DNA from: Vibrio atlanticus
GTDB lineage: Bacteria; Pseudomonadota; Gammaproteobacteria; Enterobacterales; Vibrionaceae
DNA length: 64,000 bases
Direction of reading: 5' to 3'
NCBI RefSeq assembly: GCF_024347315.1
Contig: NZ_AP025461.1
Span: 620,001-684,000, forward strand
A program made the translations under genes and the position numbers. How positions within the stretch are numbered: the first letter of the stretch is position 1; every line of letters starts with the position of its first letter. Shown one piece after another: positions 44,991 to 55,333 of this stretch. Below the pieces are notes generated by a model. It ran no database searches, had not been told where the DNA came from, and worked only from the letters and a program-made list of their open reading frames with translations.

Positions 44991-46154
44991 TTAGCCTTCT
45001 GAATTCAGAACCGCATCGAGTTTTTCCATGGAATCTGAAAAATATGGATTGTAGGTCAAACGAGCATGGTTTTTACCTTCTTCACGATATCCCCATGCTG
45101 AGTACCACACTTCACTTGTCGCGTTGCACTGTGCTTCAAAACCTTCCTGTTGACCATTGGAGCAGATCTTCTCGCTACCATTGATCCCGTAGTAAGGATT
45201 GTTTGGTGAGAACAGTAAGCCCATATGAGAACCGTTCGAGATACGTTGCTCTGGGATCTTCATGCTGTATTGAACAGCGCGAGGATCATCCAGTGTGGTT
45301 TCTCCTTGCCAAACCAAGACATTGTTTGGGTTGGGCATGGATTCCGTAAATGCCTGCTGAACGAAGTGGGTATCAATGACACTGTCGCCTTCACTCATCA
45401 TAATAAACACGGGCTTATCAAAGTGTTTGTCTTGTAAGTCTTCGCGAACCACTTCTGAGGTTTGGTAGTAAACCGAAGCACCATTCATTGGCAGTGAGTT
45501 ATAGCGAAGTACATTGTCTTCAGGATCTTGATCCGCCCAAGTGACAAAATAGCTTGCTAGCTCCGCATATTGAACTGCAGAAGAGCTCGGTTGAAACGCA
45601 GGAGAGAACAGCAGTAGCCCTGACACCTTAGGATCGTTCATCGCCTGTGAAGTCACGAGGTTTGCGCCTGTCGAATAACCGCCAAGCCACACAGAATCAT
45701 ACTCTTGCTCAAGTAACTTCGTATGATGAGCCACCACGCCCTGCCAATCTTCTAAGTTTGGCTGCATTAAGTCACCAACACGACTGCCGTGGCCCGGTAG
45801 CAATACCGTTCTCACTAGGTAGCCTTGTTCTGCTAAGTGCGTTGCGATGTCTTTAAACGAGTAGGGTGAATCACCTAACCCATGAACCAATAAAACTGCC
45901 TTACCGTTAGGTGTCGCAGGTTGATATTCGGTAGGTGAATTGAGTTGAATCTCTAGCTGCTTGTCTTTGGTCATGAATACACGGTTTTTCAATAACCAAT
46001 CTTGAGTTTCATTGACGTAGGCATCAAAGCTGTCTTGCTGGTATTCAGGCAAGTTTGGAGATGTTTCGTAAGCAGGTATCGTTGTCTCGTTGGAACAACC
46101 AACGAGACTTAAAGTCGTTAAGGCGAGCAGCGTTAGAATGGTATTTCTATGCAT
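44991..46154 (-). CDS. alpha/beta hydrolase lipoprotein
   Basis: 387 residues with a type II signal and lipobox LVGC (C20). The hydrolase core has the oxyanion-hole HGLGDS (91-96), LLPGHGSRVGDLMQP and the nucleophile elbow GYSTG (S161). The catalytic Asp is probably in MMSEGDSVIDTH and the His near ISNGSHMGLLF. It is a lipid-anchored esterase or lipase of the cell envelope. The substrate is unknown. Monocistronic with a terminator. Confidence 0.85.
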   Translation of the reverse strand: MHRNTILTLLALTTLSLVGCSNETTIPAYETSPNLPEYQQDSFDAYVNETQDWLLKNRVFMTKDKQLEIQLNSPTEYQPATPNGKAVLLVHGLGDSPYSFKDIATHLAEQGYLVRTVLLPGHGSRVGDLMQPNLEDWQGVVAHHTKLLEQEYDSVWLGGYSTGANLVTSQAMNDPKVSGLLLFSPAFQPSSSAVQYAELASYFVTWADQDPEDNVLRYNSLPMNGASVYYQTSEVVREDLQDKHFDKPVFIMMSEGDSVIDTHFVQQAFTESMPNPNNVLVWQGETTLDDPRAVQYSMKIPEQRISNGSHMGLLFSPNNPYYGINGSEKICSNGQQEGFEAQCNATSEVWYSAWGYREEGKNHARLTYNPYFSDSMEKLDAVLNSEG

Positions 46155-46207
46155 TTTTTGATGTTGTCTCTGTTGTTCTTTTACTATGTCTGAAACTGAA
46201 GTTTAGA

Positions 46208-46438
46208 TTACTTTCTGCTTGAAAGGTCTTCGTATTCACCTTCAATAACACCGGCATCACTGGTAGATGATTGACGTGTGTTCATGTGAGCTCCGAAACC
46301 CTGTTTTTTCATTTGATTCTGAATGCGCTTGCCAGTGATTAAAGCTGCAATAGCTAAAGGAATAGCAAGAATCAAGCTCGTGAATAACGCCAATAGGCCA
46401 GTAAACAAAGCAACAATCGTAACTAATATATTTTTCAT
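46208..46438 (-). CDS. small membrane protein
   Basis: About 76 residues. The ATG at 46438 is preferred: AGAGGA lies six bases upstream of it, while an ATG at 46444 directly abuts the same element. One long hydrophobic hairpin (about 3-38, ILVTIVALFTGLLALFTSL) precedes a basic and then acidic tail (GVIEGEYEDLSSRK). The family is unknown. It lies 54 bp upstream of the hydrolase gene on the same strand and might be cotranscribed. Confidence 0.6.
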   Translation of the reverse strand: MKNILVTIVALFTGLLALFTSLILAIPLAIAALITGKRIQNQMKKQGFGAHMNTRQSSTSDAGVIEGEYEDLSSRK

Positions 46439-46520
46439 ATTCATTCCTCTTTTCTCTATGTTGTTACTATATGGCTTCTATTCTGAACGAAACATGAACA
46501 CCGTTAATAAATACCAGAGA

Positions 46521-46574
46521 GTCACTATGACACAGTCGTGTGTGGATTGAGAGTTTATATGTAGTCATAATCAC
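46521..46574 (+). promoter_or_regulatory. NorR-type operators upstream of hcp
   Basis: GTCACTATGAC at 46521-46531 matches the NorR consensus GTCA-N3-TGAC exactly. A weaker GT-N7-AC site follows at 46564-46574. NorR is a nitric-oxide-sensing sigma-54 activator in Vibrio and E. coli. The location, about 100 bases before the sigma-54 promoter, fits enhancer binding. Confidence 0.6.
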
Positions 46575-46626
46575 GCACTAAAATTATGGAATAACAGTAA
46601 GTTTCATAAAATCAATAACTTAAAAG

Positions 46627-46643
46627 TTGGCACGCTTGATGCT
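46627..46643 (+). promoter_or_regulatory. sigma-54 promoter of hcp
   Basis: TTGGCACGCTTGATGCT has -24 GG and -12 GC ten bases apart, the exact sigma-54 spacing. It lies 72 bases before the hcp ATG. Confidence 0.75.
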
Positions 46644-46714
46644 CTATAGGGGTTGGAATAAGTTACTGTAAGCAAAGTACTTACAGCTAATAAGAAATTA
46701 CTGGAGCCCCTTAT

Positions 46715-48376
46715 ATGTTCTGTATTCAATGTGAACAAACAATTCAAACCCCAACCGTAAAAGGCTGTTCTTTCGCACAAGGCATGTGTGGAAAAACCTC
46801 GGAAGTATCTGACCTTCAAGACGTGTTGGTGCATTCTCTTCAAGGTGTTTCTTTTTGGGCAAGCCTAGGTCGCGCTTGCGATGTTATTGATACAGAAGTT
46901 GATGAGTGGGCACCAAAAGCGTTCTTCGCAACACTGACTAACGTTAACTTCGACCCTGCTCGTATTATCGAATTCGCACAACAGTCTCATGAATTCAAGC
47001 AGCGTTTAGAGCAAAAAGTTCGTGCAGCAGCAACATTGATTGGTTTTGAAATTCCAGAGCTTTCTGCAGCAGCACAATTCGATCTTCCAACAGATTCTTC
47101 AGAGCTATTGGCACTTGCGCCTCAAGCTGCTGTAAACCGTGGTCACGACTCTCAACACGAAGATGTGATTGGTCTTCGTCTTCTTTGCCTATACGGTCTA
47201 AAAGGTGCTGCAGCCTACATGGAGCACGCTCGTGTTCTTGGTCAAACTGATGACGCTATTTTTGCTGAATACCATGAAATCATGGCGTTCCTAGGTACAG
47301 ATCCATCCGATCTAAAACAGTTACTTGATACATCAATGCAGATTGGCTTGATGAACTACAAAGTAATGGAAATGCTAGACAAAGGCGAGACAGATACCTT
47401 CGGTCACCCGCAACCAACAACCGTGAATGTGAAGACTAAAAAAGGTCACTGTATCCTTGTTTCTGGTCACGACTTGCATGATCTAGAAAAGATTCTTCAA
47501 CAAACTGAAGGCAAGGGCATCAACGTTTACACTAACGGTGAGATGCTACCAGCACACGGTTACCCAGAGCTAAACAAGTACCCACACCTTGCGGGTAACT
47601 ACGGTAGCGCTTGGCAGAACCAGCAAAAAGAATTCGCTAACTTCCCTGGTGCCATCGTAATGACATCTAACTGCCTGCTTAACCCTGATGTAGGTTCTTA
47701 CGCAGACCGTCTATTTACACGCAGCATCGTGGGCTGGCCGGGTGTTGATCACCTTGAGGGCGACGATTTCAGCGCAGTAATTGATTGTGCACTAGCGCAA
47801 GAAGGTTTCAAACACGACGAGATCGAGCAAATGATCACTGTCGGTTTTGGTCGTAACGCACTGATGGAAGCGGCACCTGCGGTTGTTGAGCAAGTGAAAG
47901 AAGGCAATATCAAACACTTCTTCCTAGTCGGTGGTTGTGACGGTGACAAATCTGAACGTAGCTACTACACAGACTTCACAGCTCAAGCGCCAGAAGATTC
48001 AGTAATCCTGACATTGGCATGTGGTAAATTCCGTTTCAACAAAAACCAATTCGGCGACATTAACGGTATCCCACGTCTGTTAGATGTTGGCCAATGTAAC
48101 GATGCTTACTCAGCGATTCAACTTGCTATCGCACTGTCTCAAGAGTTTGATTGTGGTATCAACGAACTTCCGTTAACGCTGGTTCTATCTTGGTTCGAGC
48201 AAAAAGCGATCGTTATCTTGCTTACTCTGTTCGCTCTAGGTGTGAAAGGTATCTACACAGGCCCTACAGCACCTGCGTTCCTAACTGAAAACCTACTTAA
48301 GATTATGCAAGACGAGTTCGATATGCGTTCTATTTCAACGCCAGAACAAGATCTTAAAACAATCTTAGCGGCTTAA
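46715..48376 (+). CDS. hcp: hybrid cluster protein (hydroxylamine reductase / NO-reducing)
   Basis: 553 residues. The N-terminal Fe-S cysteines are C3, C6, C18 and C25 ([19 protein letters not shown]), followed by the hybrid Fe-S-O cluster ligands near [24 protein letters not shown] and LACGKFRFN. In E. coli and relatives, Hcp reduces nitric oxide with electrons from Hcr. It acts in the cytosol during nitrosative stress. It begins the hcp-hcr pair under a sigma-54 promoter with NorR-type operators. Confidence 0.97.
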
Positions 48377-48390
48377 TTTAAGCCAACTCT

Positions 48391-48441
48391 AAGCCCCGTT
48401 GTTGTTACGTTTTTCTAAAACAGACAACGGCGGGGCTTTTT
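48391..48441 (+). terminator. hairpin between hcp and hcr, partial terminator
   Basis: Stem AAGCCCCGTTGT / ACAACGGCGGGGCTT with a T-rich tail follows hcp. Since hcr lies only 47 bases beyond, it may attenuate rather than end transcription. Confidence 0.55.
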
Positions 48442-48487
48442 CGATTTAAATCTTTAGTCATTTAATCATCAGTAAGGTGCGTGAACT

Positions 48488-49567
48488 ATGTATGCATGGT
48501 CGGACAGCGATTCAATCAATTTAGTGTGTTTAAAGAAATGGCACGAGACGCCAGATACGGTCAGCTTTGAGCTTGGAAGTATTCCACAAGACTTACATTT
48601 CAATTTTAAGCCGGGGCAATTCATTACTCTGGGTTTAGATATGCCGACGAAGACAGATTATCGCGCCTATTCTGTGGCTTCTTGCCCTGAGGATAATCGC
48701 CTGAAGCTCACGGTGAAACGCGTGGAAGGTGGCTTGGTTTCGAACTTTATTGTTGATGAGCTTGATGAAGGTGATGAGGTTTCAGTATTGAAGCCTGCTG
48801 GCGCGTTTAACTGTATTGATTGCATGCCAACAGCAACGAAAAAAGTGACGCTAGTGAGTGCAGGTTGCGGTATTACACCTGTGATGGCGATGGCAAAATA
48901 TTGGTTGGCTCAAGGCAGTGATATTGAAATCGATTTTGTTCACATGGCACGTAATCGACGCGAGACCATCTACTTTGAAGAGCTTAACCAACTTGATGAG
49001 ACACACGCTAACTTTAACCTTAAGTTACTTCTGAAAGACAGTGAAGGAACAACGGCTCCCCAAGGTCGTCTAGACAAGAGTTGGTTGGTAACACTAAGCC
49101 CAGATATTTTAGACCGAACTGTTTATCTGTGCGGCCCAGTTGGCTTTATGCAAAACATAGAAAGCTACCTGAAAGAACTAGAATTCAACATGGACAATTT
49201 CTATCAAGAAAGTTTCACGCCAGCGAACCCAAATACGGATTCACTAGCCAATAGCAATACAGCTTCAGAAGAGTCACAAGCGGAAGCGTCTGCAGATTCA
49301 AATGGTGCCGTTAAGGTGTTTGTACCTGCATTTGGCGCAGAAGTAGAAGCGGAAACTGGTACACCATTGGCGGATTCATTAGAAAAAGCAGGCGTTCCAA
49401 TTATCATCGCTTGTCGCAGCGGGATTTGTGGCTCGTGTAAATGCAAAGTGACCAAAGGGTCTGTGGAATCAAGCAGCCAAGAGACATTGACGCCAGAACA
49501 GATTGAGCAGGGGTACGTGCTTGCATGTTCAAGCTCCATTCAGTCAGATGTTGAGGTTGAGCTGTAA
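48488..49567 (+). CDS. hcr: NADH oxidoreductase of the hybrid cluster protein
   Basis: 359 residues. An FAD-binding ferredoxin-reductase domain (RAYSVASCPED, then LVSAGCGITPVMAMAKYW) is followed by NAD binding (YLCGPVGFM) and a C-terminal plant-type 2Fe-2S domain (CRSGICGSCKCKV). A low-complexity linker rich in Ser, Asn and Ala joins the two parts. It passes electrons from NADH to Hcp. The position 111 bases downstream of hcp supports the assignment. Confidence 0.93.
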   Translation: MYAWSDSDSINLVCLKKWHETPDTVSFELGSIPQDLHFNFKPGQFITLGLDMPTKTDYRAYSVASCPEDNRLKLTVKRVEGGLVSNFIVDELDEGDEVSVLKPAGAFNCIDCMPTATKKVTLVSAGCGITPVMAMAKYWLAQGSDIEIDFVHMARNRRETIYFEELNQLDETHANFNLKLLLKDSEGTTAPQGRLDKSWLVTLSPDILDRTVYLCGPVGFMQNIESYLKELEFNMDNFYQESFTPANPNTDSLANSNTASEESQAEASADSNGAVKVFVPAFGAEVEAETGTPLADSLEKAGVPIIIACRSGICGSCKCKVTKGSVESSSQETLTPEQIEQGYVLACSSSIQSDVEVEL

Positions 49568-49651
49568 CAGATGTGAAGTCTAGCTTTGTTAGAGTGATGA
49601 AGACAAGGTTGGCGGAATAGAGACCAAAATTAAAGTAACAGATGTAAAAAG

Positions 49652-49689
49652 GCCACTTAGATCAGATAGAGAGAGCAGATCTAAGTGGC
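49652..49689. terminator. strong hairpin between hcr and the GAPDH gene
   Basis: Stem GCCACTTAGATC / GATCTAAGTGGC around a 14-base loop. The tails are not clearly T-rich on the right, so one-sided termination or RNA end protection is possible. Confidence 0.55.
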
Positions 49690-49812
49690 AACCTTCCTGT
49701 TTATACGGGGGAGTAAAACAAGAAGGGTTGCGAAGTCCATAATAGACTTCGCAGATATAATTATTATGTTGTGGAGCCGTTTGCGCTGAGTTAGTTACAA
49801 GATCGAAGTCGT

Positions 49813-51249
49813 TTAAACTTCAGGGTATGTCTTGTAACGAACACCCATCATCTGTTCCATACAGTGAACAACCTGACAGCTGTAGCCAAACTCGTTGTCG
49901 TACCAAATGTACAGAACAGCGCGGTTGTCTTGCGCGATAGTTGCAACACCGTCAACCACACCTGGGTGGCGAGAACCAACCAAATCGGTAGATACAATCT
50001 CGGTTGAGTCGGTGTAATCAATCTGTGCAGATAAAGTTGAAGATAGCGCCATCTCACGCAGGTATTCGTTCAACTCTTCTTTGTTTGTACCTTTCTCAAG
50101 GTTTAGGTTTGCTACTGCCATTGAAACGTTTGGCGTAGGTACGCGAATCGCATTACCTGTTAGCTTACCTTCCATTTCTGGCATCGCTTTTGATACCGCT
50201 TTAGCTGCGCCAGTCGATGTCAGTACCATATTCAATGAAGCAGCACGACCACGACGATCTCCTGAATGGAAGTTATCGATTAGGTTTTGGTCATTGGTAA
50301 ATGAGTGAACCGTTTCGATGTGACCTGATAGGACCCCAAACTTGTCGTGAACCGCTTTTAATACTGGTGTAATTGCGTTTGTTGTACAGCTTGCAGCAGA
50401 GATGATCGTGTCTTCTGGTTGAATGTCATTTTGGTTTACACCAAATACAACGTTCTTGATTTCACCTTTGCCTGGCGCAGTCAGTAGAACCTTCTTCGCA
50501 CCATTACACGCAACGTGTTGGCTTAGGCCTTCAGCGTCACGCCACACACCTGTGTTATCAACCACAAGTGCATTCTCGATACCGTAAGCGGTGTAATCCA
50601 CTTCTGCTGGCTTGTTTGCGTAGATAACTTGGATGAAGTTACCGTTAACGATGATCGCTTTACGTTCTTGGTCTACAACGATGCTGCCGTTGAATTGGCC
50701 ATGAACAGAGTCACGACGTAGCAAGCTTGCACGTTTTTCTAAGTCACCGTCTTTGCCGCCACGAACAACAATTGCACGTAAACGCAGTGGGTAACCTGGG
50801 CCACTTTTCTCGATCAATAGACGAGTGAGCAAGCGGCCAATACGACCAAAACCGTACAAGACAACATCGCGAGGTTCTGTCATCGCCTCGCCTTCAAGCG
50901 ATTCTAAAAGTGCAGTTTGTAGGAAATCATCCAACCCGTGTGTGTCTTCGCGATCTTGCCAGAATGTATGAGCAAGGCGGCCAACATCGATACGACATGG
51001 AGATAAGTCCATAGAGAGAAGGTGTTGAATGATGGGTTGAGTCTGTTCTGCGGTAAGCGGAGAACCTGTGTAACGTTTTGCGATGCGGTGAGCTTTGATG
51101 ATGTCGATAGTTGTTGCGTTAACCAGTGTTTTACCGAAGAGGATAACTTCAACGCCTTTTTGGCGGTACAACTGACCTAAAGTAGGAGCGATTGATTCAG
51201 CAATAGTTTGACTAGTTTGCCAGTCTAGGAGGTGCTTTTCGGGACTCAT
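49813..51249 (-). CDS. long-form glyceraldehyde-3-phosphate dehydrogenase
   Basis: 478 residues, much longer than the usual 330. An N-terminal extension of about 120 residues with unknown role precedes a standard GAPDH fold. NAD binding is at VVLYGFGRIGRLLTRLLIEK, the catalytic cysteine is in ISAASCTTNAITPV, and the His and Arg-bearing HSFTNDQN and HRAxxxN-like DRRGRAASLN follow. This long class occurs in other gamma-proteobacteria. The enzyme converts glyceraldehyde 3-phosphate to 1,3-bisphosphoglycerate or the reverse. It lies opposite the hcp-hcr pair. Confidence 0.85.
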   Translation of the reverse strand: MSPEKHLLDWQTSQTIAESIAPTLGQLYRQKGVEVILFGKTLVNATTIDIIKAHRIAKRYTGSPLTAEQTQPIIQHLLSMDLSPCRIDVGRLAHTFWQDREDTHGLDDFLQTALLESLEGEAMTEPRDVVLYGFGRIGRLLTRLLIEKSGPGYPLRLRAIVVRGGKDGDLEKRASLLRRDSVHGQFNGSIVVDQERKAIIVNGNFIQVIYANKPAEVDYTAYGIENALVVDNTGVWRDAEGLSQHVACNGAKKVLLTAPGKGEIKNVVFGVNQNDIQPEDTIISAASCTTNAITPVLKAVHDKFGVLSGHIETVHSFTNDQNLIDNFHSGDRRGRAASLNMVLTSTGAAKAVSKAMPEMEGKLTGNAIRVPTPNVSMAVANLNLEKGTNKEELNEYLREMALSSTLSAQIDYTDSTEIVSTDLVGSRHPGVVDGVATIAQDNRAVLYIWYDNEFGYSCQVVHCMEQMMGVRYKTYPEV

Positions 51250-51942
51250 CTTTACTCGGGACCTTTCACGTTAATTTCTGCAATCATAGCGAATGTAGGG
51301 TAGCCATGAGTGCATGGGGGAGTTGAGCTATCTAAGCTTTGGTGGTCTTTAACGCCACTTAAATTTGCTTGATATGCCTTGTGTGTAATTTGTAGTTTTT
51401 ATGTGGCAGGATTGTAAGGTACGACGGGTTATTCTGCTAGGAAAAATAAACATAGATTAATTGTCTGAAAATTGGCTTTTAATTGGTCATAAATTAAGGT
51501 TTTAGTGTCAAGAAAGGCTATTGACTTTAACAGTCTGTAGCACTTAATTTTCGCAAAAAAATACTCAGATCAAAACATAATGTGTAATAAAGGGAATGGC
51601 GATCATTGAAGATGTGATCATTAGCACTAGTTACACTTAAAAAGTAAACGACAGATAAGGTATTCAGCGAGTTTTCTTGTTCGACCTTTGAATAAGCTGA
51701 GTTTGAGTACAGAAAGTTCGTGACGCAAACGATTAGATCTCACAAATTTGACTTAACTTTGGTGTTTATTGGTTTCTAGAGCAGTGACTTGCGGTCATCT
51801 AGAGGCATAACCTTATCCTTTCACTTGTTTAAAACAGACCTTCCTCCTTAAATCCTGTGTGTGGATAACGACTGACGCCAATTCCCATGATTAGCTCATA
51901 ATGTCATTTGTTCATATTCAATTTGATCAATAATTCCTGTTA
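51250..51942. other. about 690-bp gene-free region
   Basis: Divergent promoter region between the leftward GAPDH gene and the rightward kinase gene. It is AT-rich with a weak inverted repeat GATCA / TGATC at about 51601-51619. No clear sRNA, terminator or uORF is seen. Confidence 0.3.
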
Positions 51943-52002
51943 ATGTCCTATTCTTATATTGGGCTAGGTAAAAATACTATCGGGAAAGGAGTCGTTATAA
52001 AA

Positions 52003-54654
52003 ATGATAAATATGTCAATTAGATGGCGTCTTATTTTTCTTTCAACAGTTTCTGTATTCATCATGTTTGGGTTTGCAGTCAATGAAGTGCTCAAGAACGA
52101 TAAGAAGATGAATCACCTTGAAGCAACGCGAATTAAGGTGGAAGCACTTCAATCTTTTAATGCTGTTTCAAGTGGTGCTTATCAATGGTTAGTGCTGTCT
52201 AAAGACTCCCCAGAGAAAGGTCCGTTATTTTTAGAGCTGCAAGCGGAAGTGGATAGGCTTGCTCATTACGAAATACAACTTCAACAGTTCGACAACAGTT
52301 GGACTGTCGAGCCGCAGTTGATTGAGTTAAAGAGTGTGTTAAAGAAGCTCGCGCGGGTAACCACTAATATTGACAGCGACGCATCACAGATTACTGTCAG
52401 CAACGCACAGCAAACAGAACGAGCCTTTGACCTGTTAAAAGGCGTGTTAATGGAGCTGTCTGAATATCGTGCCAATATAGTGGACGAAAAGATCAGCCAA
52501 ACAGATGCGATGTTTATCAATCTTACTCACTACGTGTTCTGGACTCAGCGAGAAGCGTGGCTGAGTTACCGCTTGTATCGTTCTCCAGAGCTGATCGATC
52601 AATATTTATTGAGCTATGTTGGTGCTTTAGAAAGGCAACAACAGCTGTTAGATACGTTTTTACGATCAGACAGCCACTCGCTGGAAATTAGCAAACTGTT
52701 AAACATGTTCTCCCAAGATGAATTTCAAGACCGATTTACGGCGCGGCTTCTCAAAGGTGACTTATCGACACCTGAAATATATGAACATGTGGAAAGTTTA
52801 GAGCGAAAGAAGCTGGCGATCTCAAAGGCGGTTGGTGCTTATACCGATCAATTAAAGTTTGATTTGACAAAAAATATAGCGCTACAGAAAAGGCAAACGG
52901 CGGTTATGACATTGCTTATCCTTGTTGTTTCAGGTGCTTTGTTATGGCTTGGTGTCGCGACATCTTTGCGCTTAAATAGAAACTTATCGATTATCTTGAA
53001 AGGGGTGTCTGAATGCGCGGATAGTTACGGCAAGCCTAAGGTGATTCATATTCAAGGTAACGATGAACTTGCCGAGTTTACTGAAACCCTCAATCGAGTA
53101 ATGGAACGTAACTATCATCACAACAAAGAGCTGATAATAGCAAAAGAAGATGCAATTTCGGCTAACAAGGCCAAGAGTGCATTTTTAGCGAACATGTCCC
53201 ATGAAATACGTACGCCGCTTAATGGAATTATCGGTATGGCGGAAATTTTATCTCAGAGTCAACTGAGTGCTAACCAACAAGAGGTACTTGAGGATATCGA
53301 GTCGTCTTCACATTCGTTGTTGGTGTTACTCAATGACATTCTCGATCTTTCTAAGATAGAGTCGGGTAACTTAATGTTGTCGCCGCATAATGCCGATTTG
53401 CGAGAAGCGGTTTACGACTCTGTGAGCGTAATTTTGTCGAAAGCGATCAGTAAAGACATTGAACTCGATATCAACATTGATGCTCAAACCCCAACACAGC
53501 TGTTTTTCGATGAGTATCGTGTTCGACAAGTGCTAACCAATTTGCTGTCTAATGCTATTAAATTTACCTCAAAAGGCACGATTACAACGGATATTGCTTA
53601 TACACCGATGTCTTTGGGGCGAGGTAAGCTTGAATGCAGTGTGTCTGATAGCGGGATTGGGATTGAGCCAGAGAAGCTAGAGTCCATTTTTGAACCTTTC
53701 ACTCAAGAAGATGGCAGTATTACTCGCCAATTCGGCGGTACAGGGCTAGGGCTTGCGATTTGTCGGCAGCTTGTTGACTTGATGGGCGGCTATATTACCG
53801 CACGCTCAGTGAAAGGAGGAGGCTCTACATTCACCTTTTGTTTGTACGTAGACACGGTCGAGGCTCACGCTCAAACGTTCGATAACCTAAGCCGTGCGAC
53901 AATTATTTCTAATTCTTTCAATTACCTCGATCAATTGGTCAAAGAGTGCGAGCGCTTAAATGTTCGACCTAATGTTGTATCATCCATTTCGGATCTTGGT
54001 GAGAGCCTGAAAGAAAGTGACTTGGTGCTTTATTGTCACACGCTGCATCACTCTATGAGGAAAGATCTTGAGGCGTTAAAGGCGTTGTATCCGCTGACTC
54101 GCGTTATTGTGTGCCAGCATCACCTATTTAAAACCAATCTAATCACAGAAACGGTTCACTCGACTCACACATTACCATTTCTGGGTAGACGCTTCTTAAA
54201 CAGCCTACGATCGCTTGATGCCGGTGAAGTACAATCACCGACGGTGGAAGTAAAAGATGAAGAAGTTCGTTCTCTGAATCGACGTATTCTGATTGTTGAA
54301 GACAACCTGATGAATCAGAAGATAGCGAGCTTTTTCCTTGAGCAAGCGGGCTATGAATATTTGATTGCAAGCAATGGCCAAGAGGCGGTAGATGTCATCA
54401 CCCAGGGCGCTCAGTTTGATGCCATTCTAATGGACTGCATGATGCCAGTTATGGATGGTATAACGGCGACTCGTGTGATTCGAGAGTGGGAGACAGATCA
54501 ACAAACCCCACCACTACCCATTATTGCTTTAACCGCTAGTGTCTTAGAGGAGGACATCAAAAATTGCTTTGAAGCAGGCATGAACGCCTACTTGCCGAAA
54601 CCTTATAAATCCCACCAACTGTATGATCTTTTCAGTAGCCTTGATATTGTCTAA
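52003..54654 (+). CDS. hybrid sensor histidine kinase/response regulator
   Basis: About 883 residues from the ATG at 52003; the frame opens at 51943, while AAAGGAG lies 11 bases upstream of 52003. TM1 is near the N terminus, a helical periplasmic region follows, and TM2 lies about 300 (LLILVVSGALLWLGVA). Next come HAMP-like sequence, HisKA with the phosphorylated histidine (NMSHEIRTPLNG, about residue 400), HATPase_c (NLLSNAIKF, FGGTGLGLAI) and a C-terminal receiver with Asp in ILMDCMMPVMDG (about residue 811). No HPt domain is present, so the phosphate must leave by a partner. Ligand unknown. It is transcribed alone. Confidence 0.9.
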   Translation: MINMSIRWRLIFLSTVSVFIMFGFAVNEVLKNDKKMNHLEATRIKVEALQSFNAVSSGAYQWLVLSKDSPEKGPLFLELQAEVDRLAHYEIQLQQFDNSWTVEPQLIELKSVLKKLARVTTNIDSDASQITVSNAQQTERAFDLLKGVLMELSEYRANIVDEKISQTDAMFINLTHYVFWTQREAWLSYRLYRSPELIDQYLLSYVGALERQQQLLDTFLRSDSHSLEISKLLNMFSQDEFQDRFTARLLKGDLSTPEIYEHVESLERKKLAISKAVGAYTDQLKFDLTKNIALQKRQTAVMTLLILVVSGALLWLGVATSLRLNRNLSIILKGVSECADSYGKPKVIHIQGNDELAEFTETLNRVMERNYHHNKELIIAKEDAISANKAKSAFLANMSHEIRTPLNGIIGMAEILSQSQLSANQQEVLEDIESSSHSLLVLLNDILDLSKIESGNLMLSPHNADLREAVYDSVSVILSKAISKDIELDINIDAQTPTQLFFDEYRVRQVLTNLLSNAIKFTSKGTITTDIAYTPMSLGRGKLECSVSDSGIGIEPEKLESIFEPFTQEDGSITRQFGGTGLGLAICRQLVDLMGGYITARSVKGGGSTFTFCLYVDTVEAHAQTFDNLSRATIISNSFNYLDQLVKECERLNVRPNVVSSISDLGESLKESDLVLYCHTLHHSMRKDLEALKALYPLTRVIVCQHHLFKTNLITETVHSTHTLPFLGRRFLNSLRSLDAGEVQSPTVEVKDEEVRSLNRRILIVEDNLMNQKIASFFLEQAGYEYLIASNGQEAVDVITQGAQFDAILMDCMMPVMDGITATRVIREWETDQQTPPLPIIALTASVLEEDIKNCFEAGMNAYLPKPYKSHQLYDLFSSLDIV

Positions 54655-54685
54655 TGGTTCCAGTATCAAGGCTAGCGCTGTGTGC

Positions 54686-55312
54686 TTACCACTGTCTGAA
54701 TCCACAAGTATCGATGTGGAATCGAACACCAGAATACAAACCCAGTCCAACGTTATTCTTTTGCCCAAATTCCGCATGAATCTTTTTAAGCTTCACGTGT
54801 AGATCTTCGCGAGTAATATCATTCGCGGGCACTAAGTCTAAAGCGCAGAACTCTAAGTGTTTACTTCGCAGTGCGCCACCCGCTTGCTTATTGTAGATAT
54901 CGGTTCTTTCTCCAGACACAGGAATAACAACGCCAATCTCAGGCTCAATATATTGTTGAATGTACTTAAGGGTATTAATCATTTTTGGTACATGCTTTTT
55001 ATTGGGTAGGGTAAACAGAGTGGTGTTGCTCATTGCCCAGTCGGTGCCTTGCAACAAGACTAAGTGCAGAGGCATGCTTTGGGTGATGCCGTTATCTTTG
55101 AGTTGCTGTCCGATCGCCTTGACTTGATCTTGGGCGTGGTTAAGGAGCATCCAACCTCGAAATGCTGATCTCGTGGGAACTTTGTAGCCATGAACATCGA
55201 CCACGAGGTCGTCATAAGTGATTTCGGTTTCTTCGGTATAAAGTTTCTCAAATTTTTCAGGGTAAGGTTGCGTTGTTGATAGTGCCAAGGTAATCAGAAT
55301 ACTTCCGTACAT
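54686..55312 (-). CDS. M15-type peptidase-like protein (DUF882/M15A C-terminal fold)
   Basis: 208 residues, with a short hydrophobic N terminus that may be a signal. The metal-binding motif is in GGALRSKHLEFCALDLVP (SxHxxxxAxD) and in GLGLYSGVRFHIDTCGFRQW (HxD plus terminal RxW), the zinc-site pattern of D-Ala-D-Ala carboxypeptidases of the M15A type. It probably cuts or binds peptidoglycan in the periplasm. GGAGAG is upstream of the ATG. It is convergent with the kinase gene. Confidence 0.7.
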   Translation of the reverse strand: MYGSILITLALSTTQPYPEKFEKLYTEETEITYDDLVVDVHGYKVPTRSAFRGWMLLNHAQDQVKAIGQQLKDNGITQSMPLHLVLLQGTDWAMSNTTLFTLPNKKHVPKMINTLKYIQQYIEPEIGVVIPVSGERTDIYNKQAGGALRSKHLEFCALDLVPANDITREDLHVKLKKIHAEFGQKNNVGLGLYSGVRFHIDTCGFRQW

Positions 55313-55333
55313 AAAGTCTCTCCATCGCTTAGG

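Noticed and set aside
46604..46843. 79-codon leftward reading frame over the hcp start
   Set aside because: It overlaps the hcp promoter and coding region on the other strand and lacks a start site.
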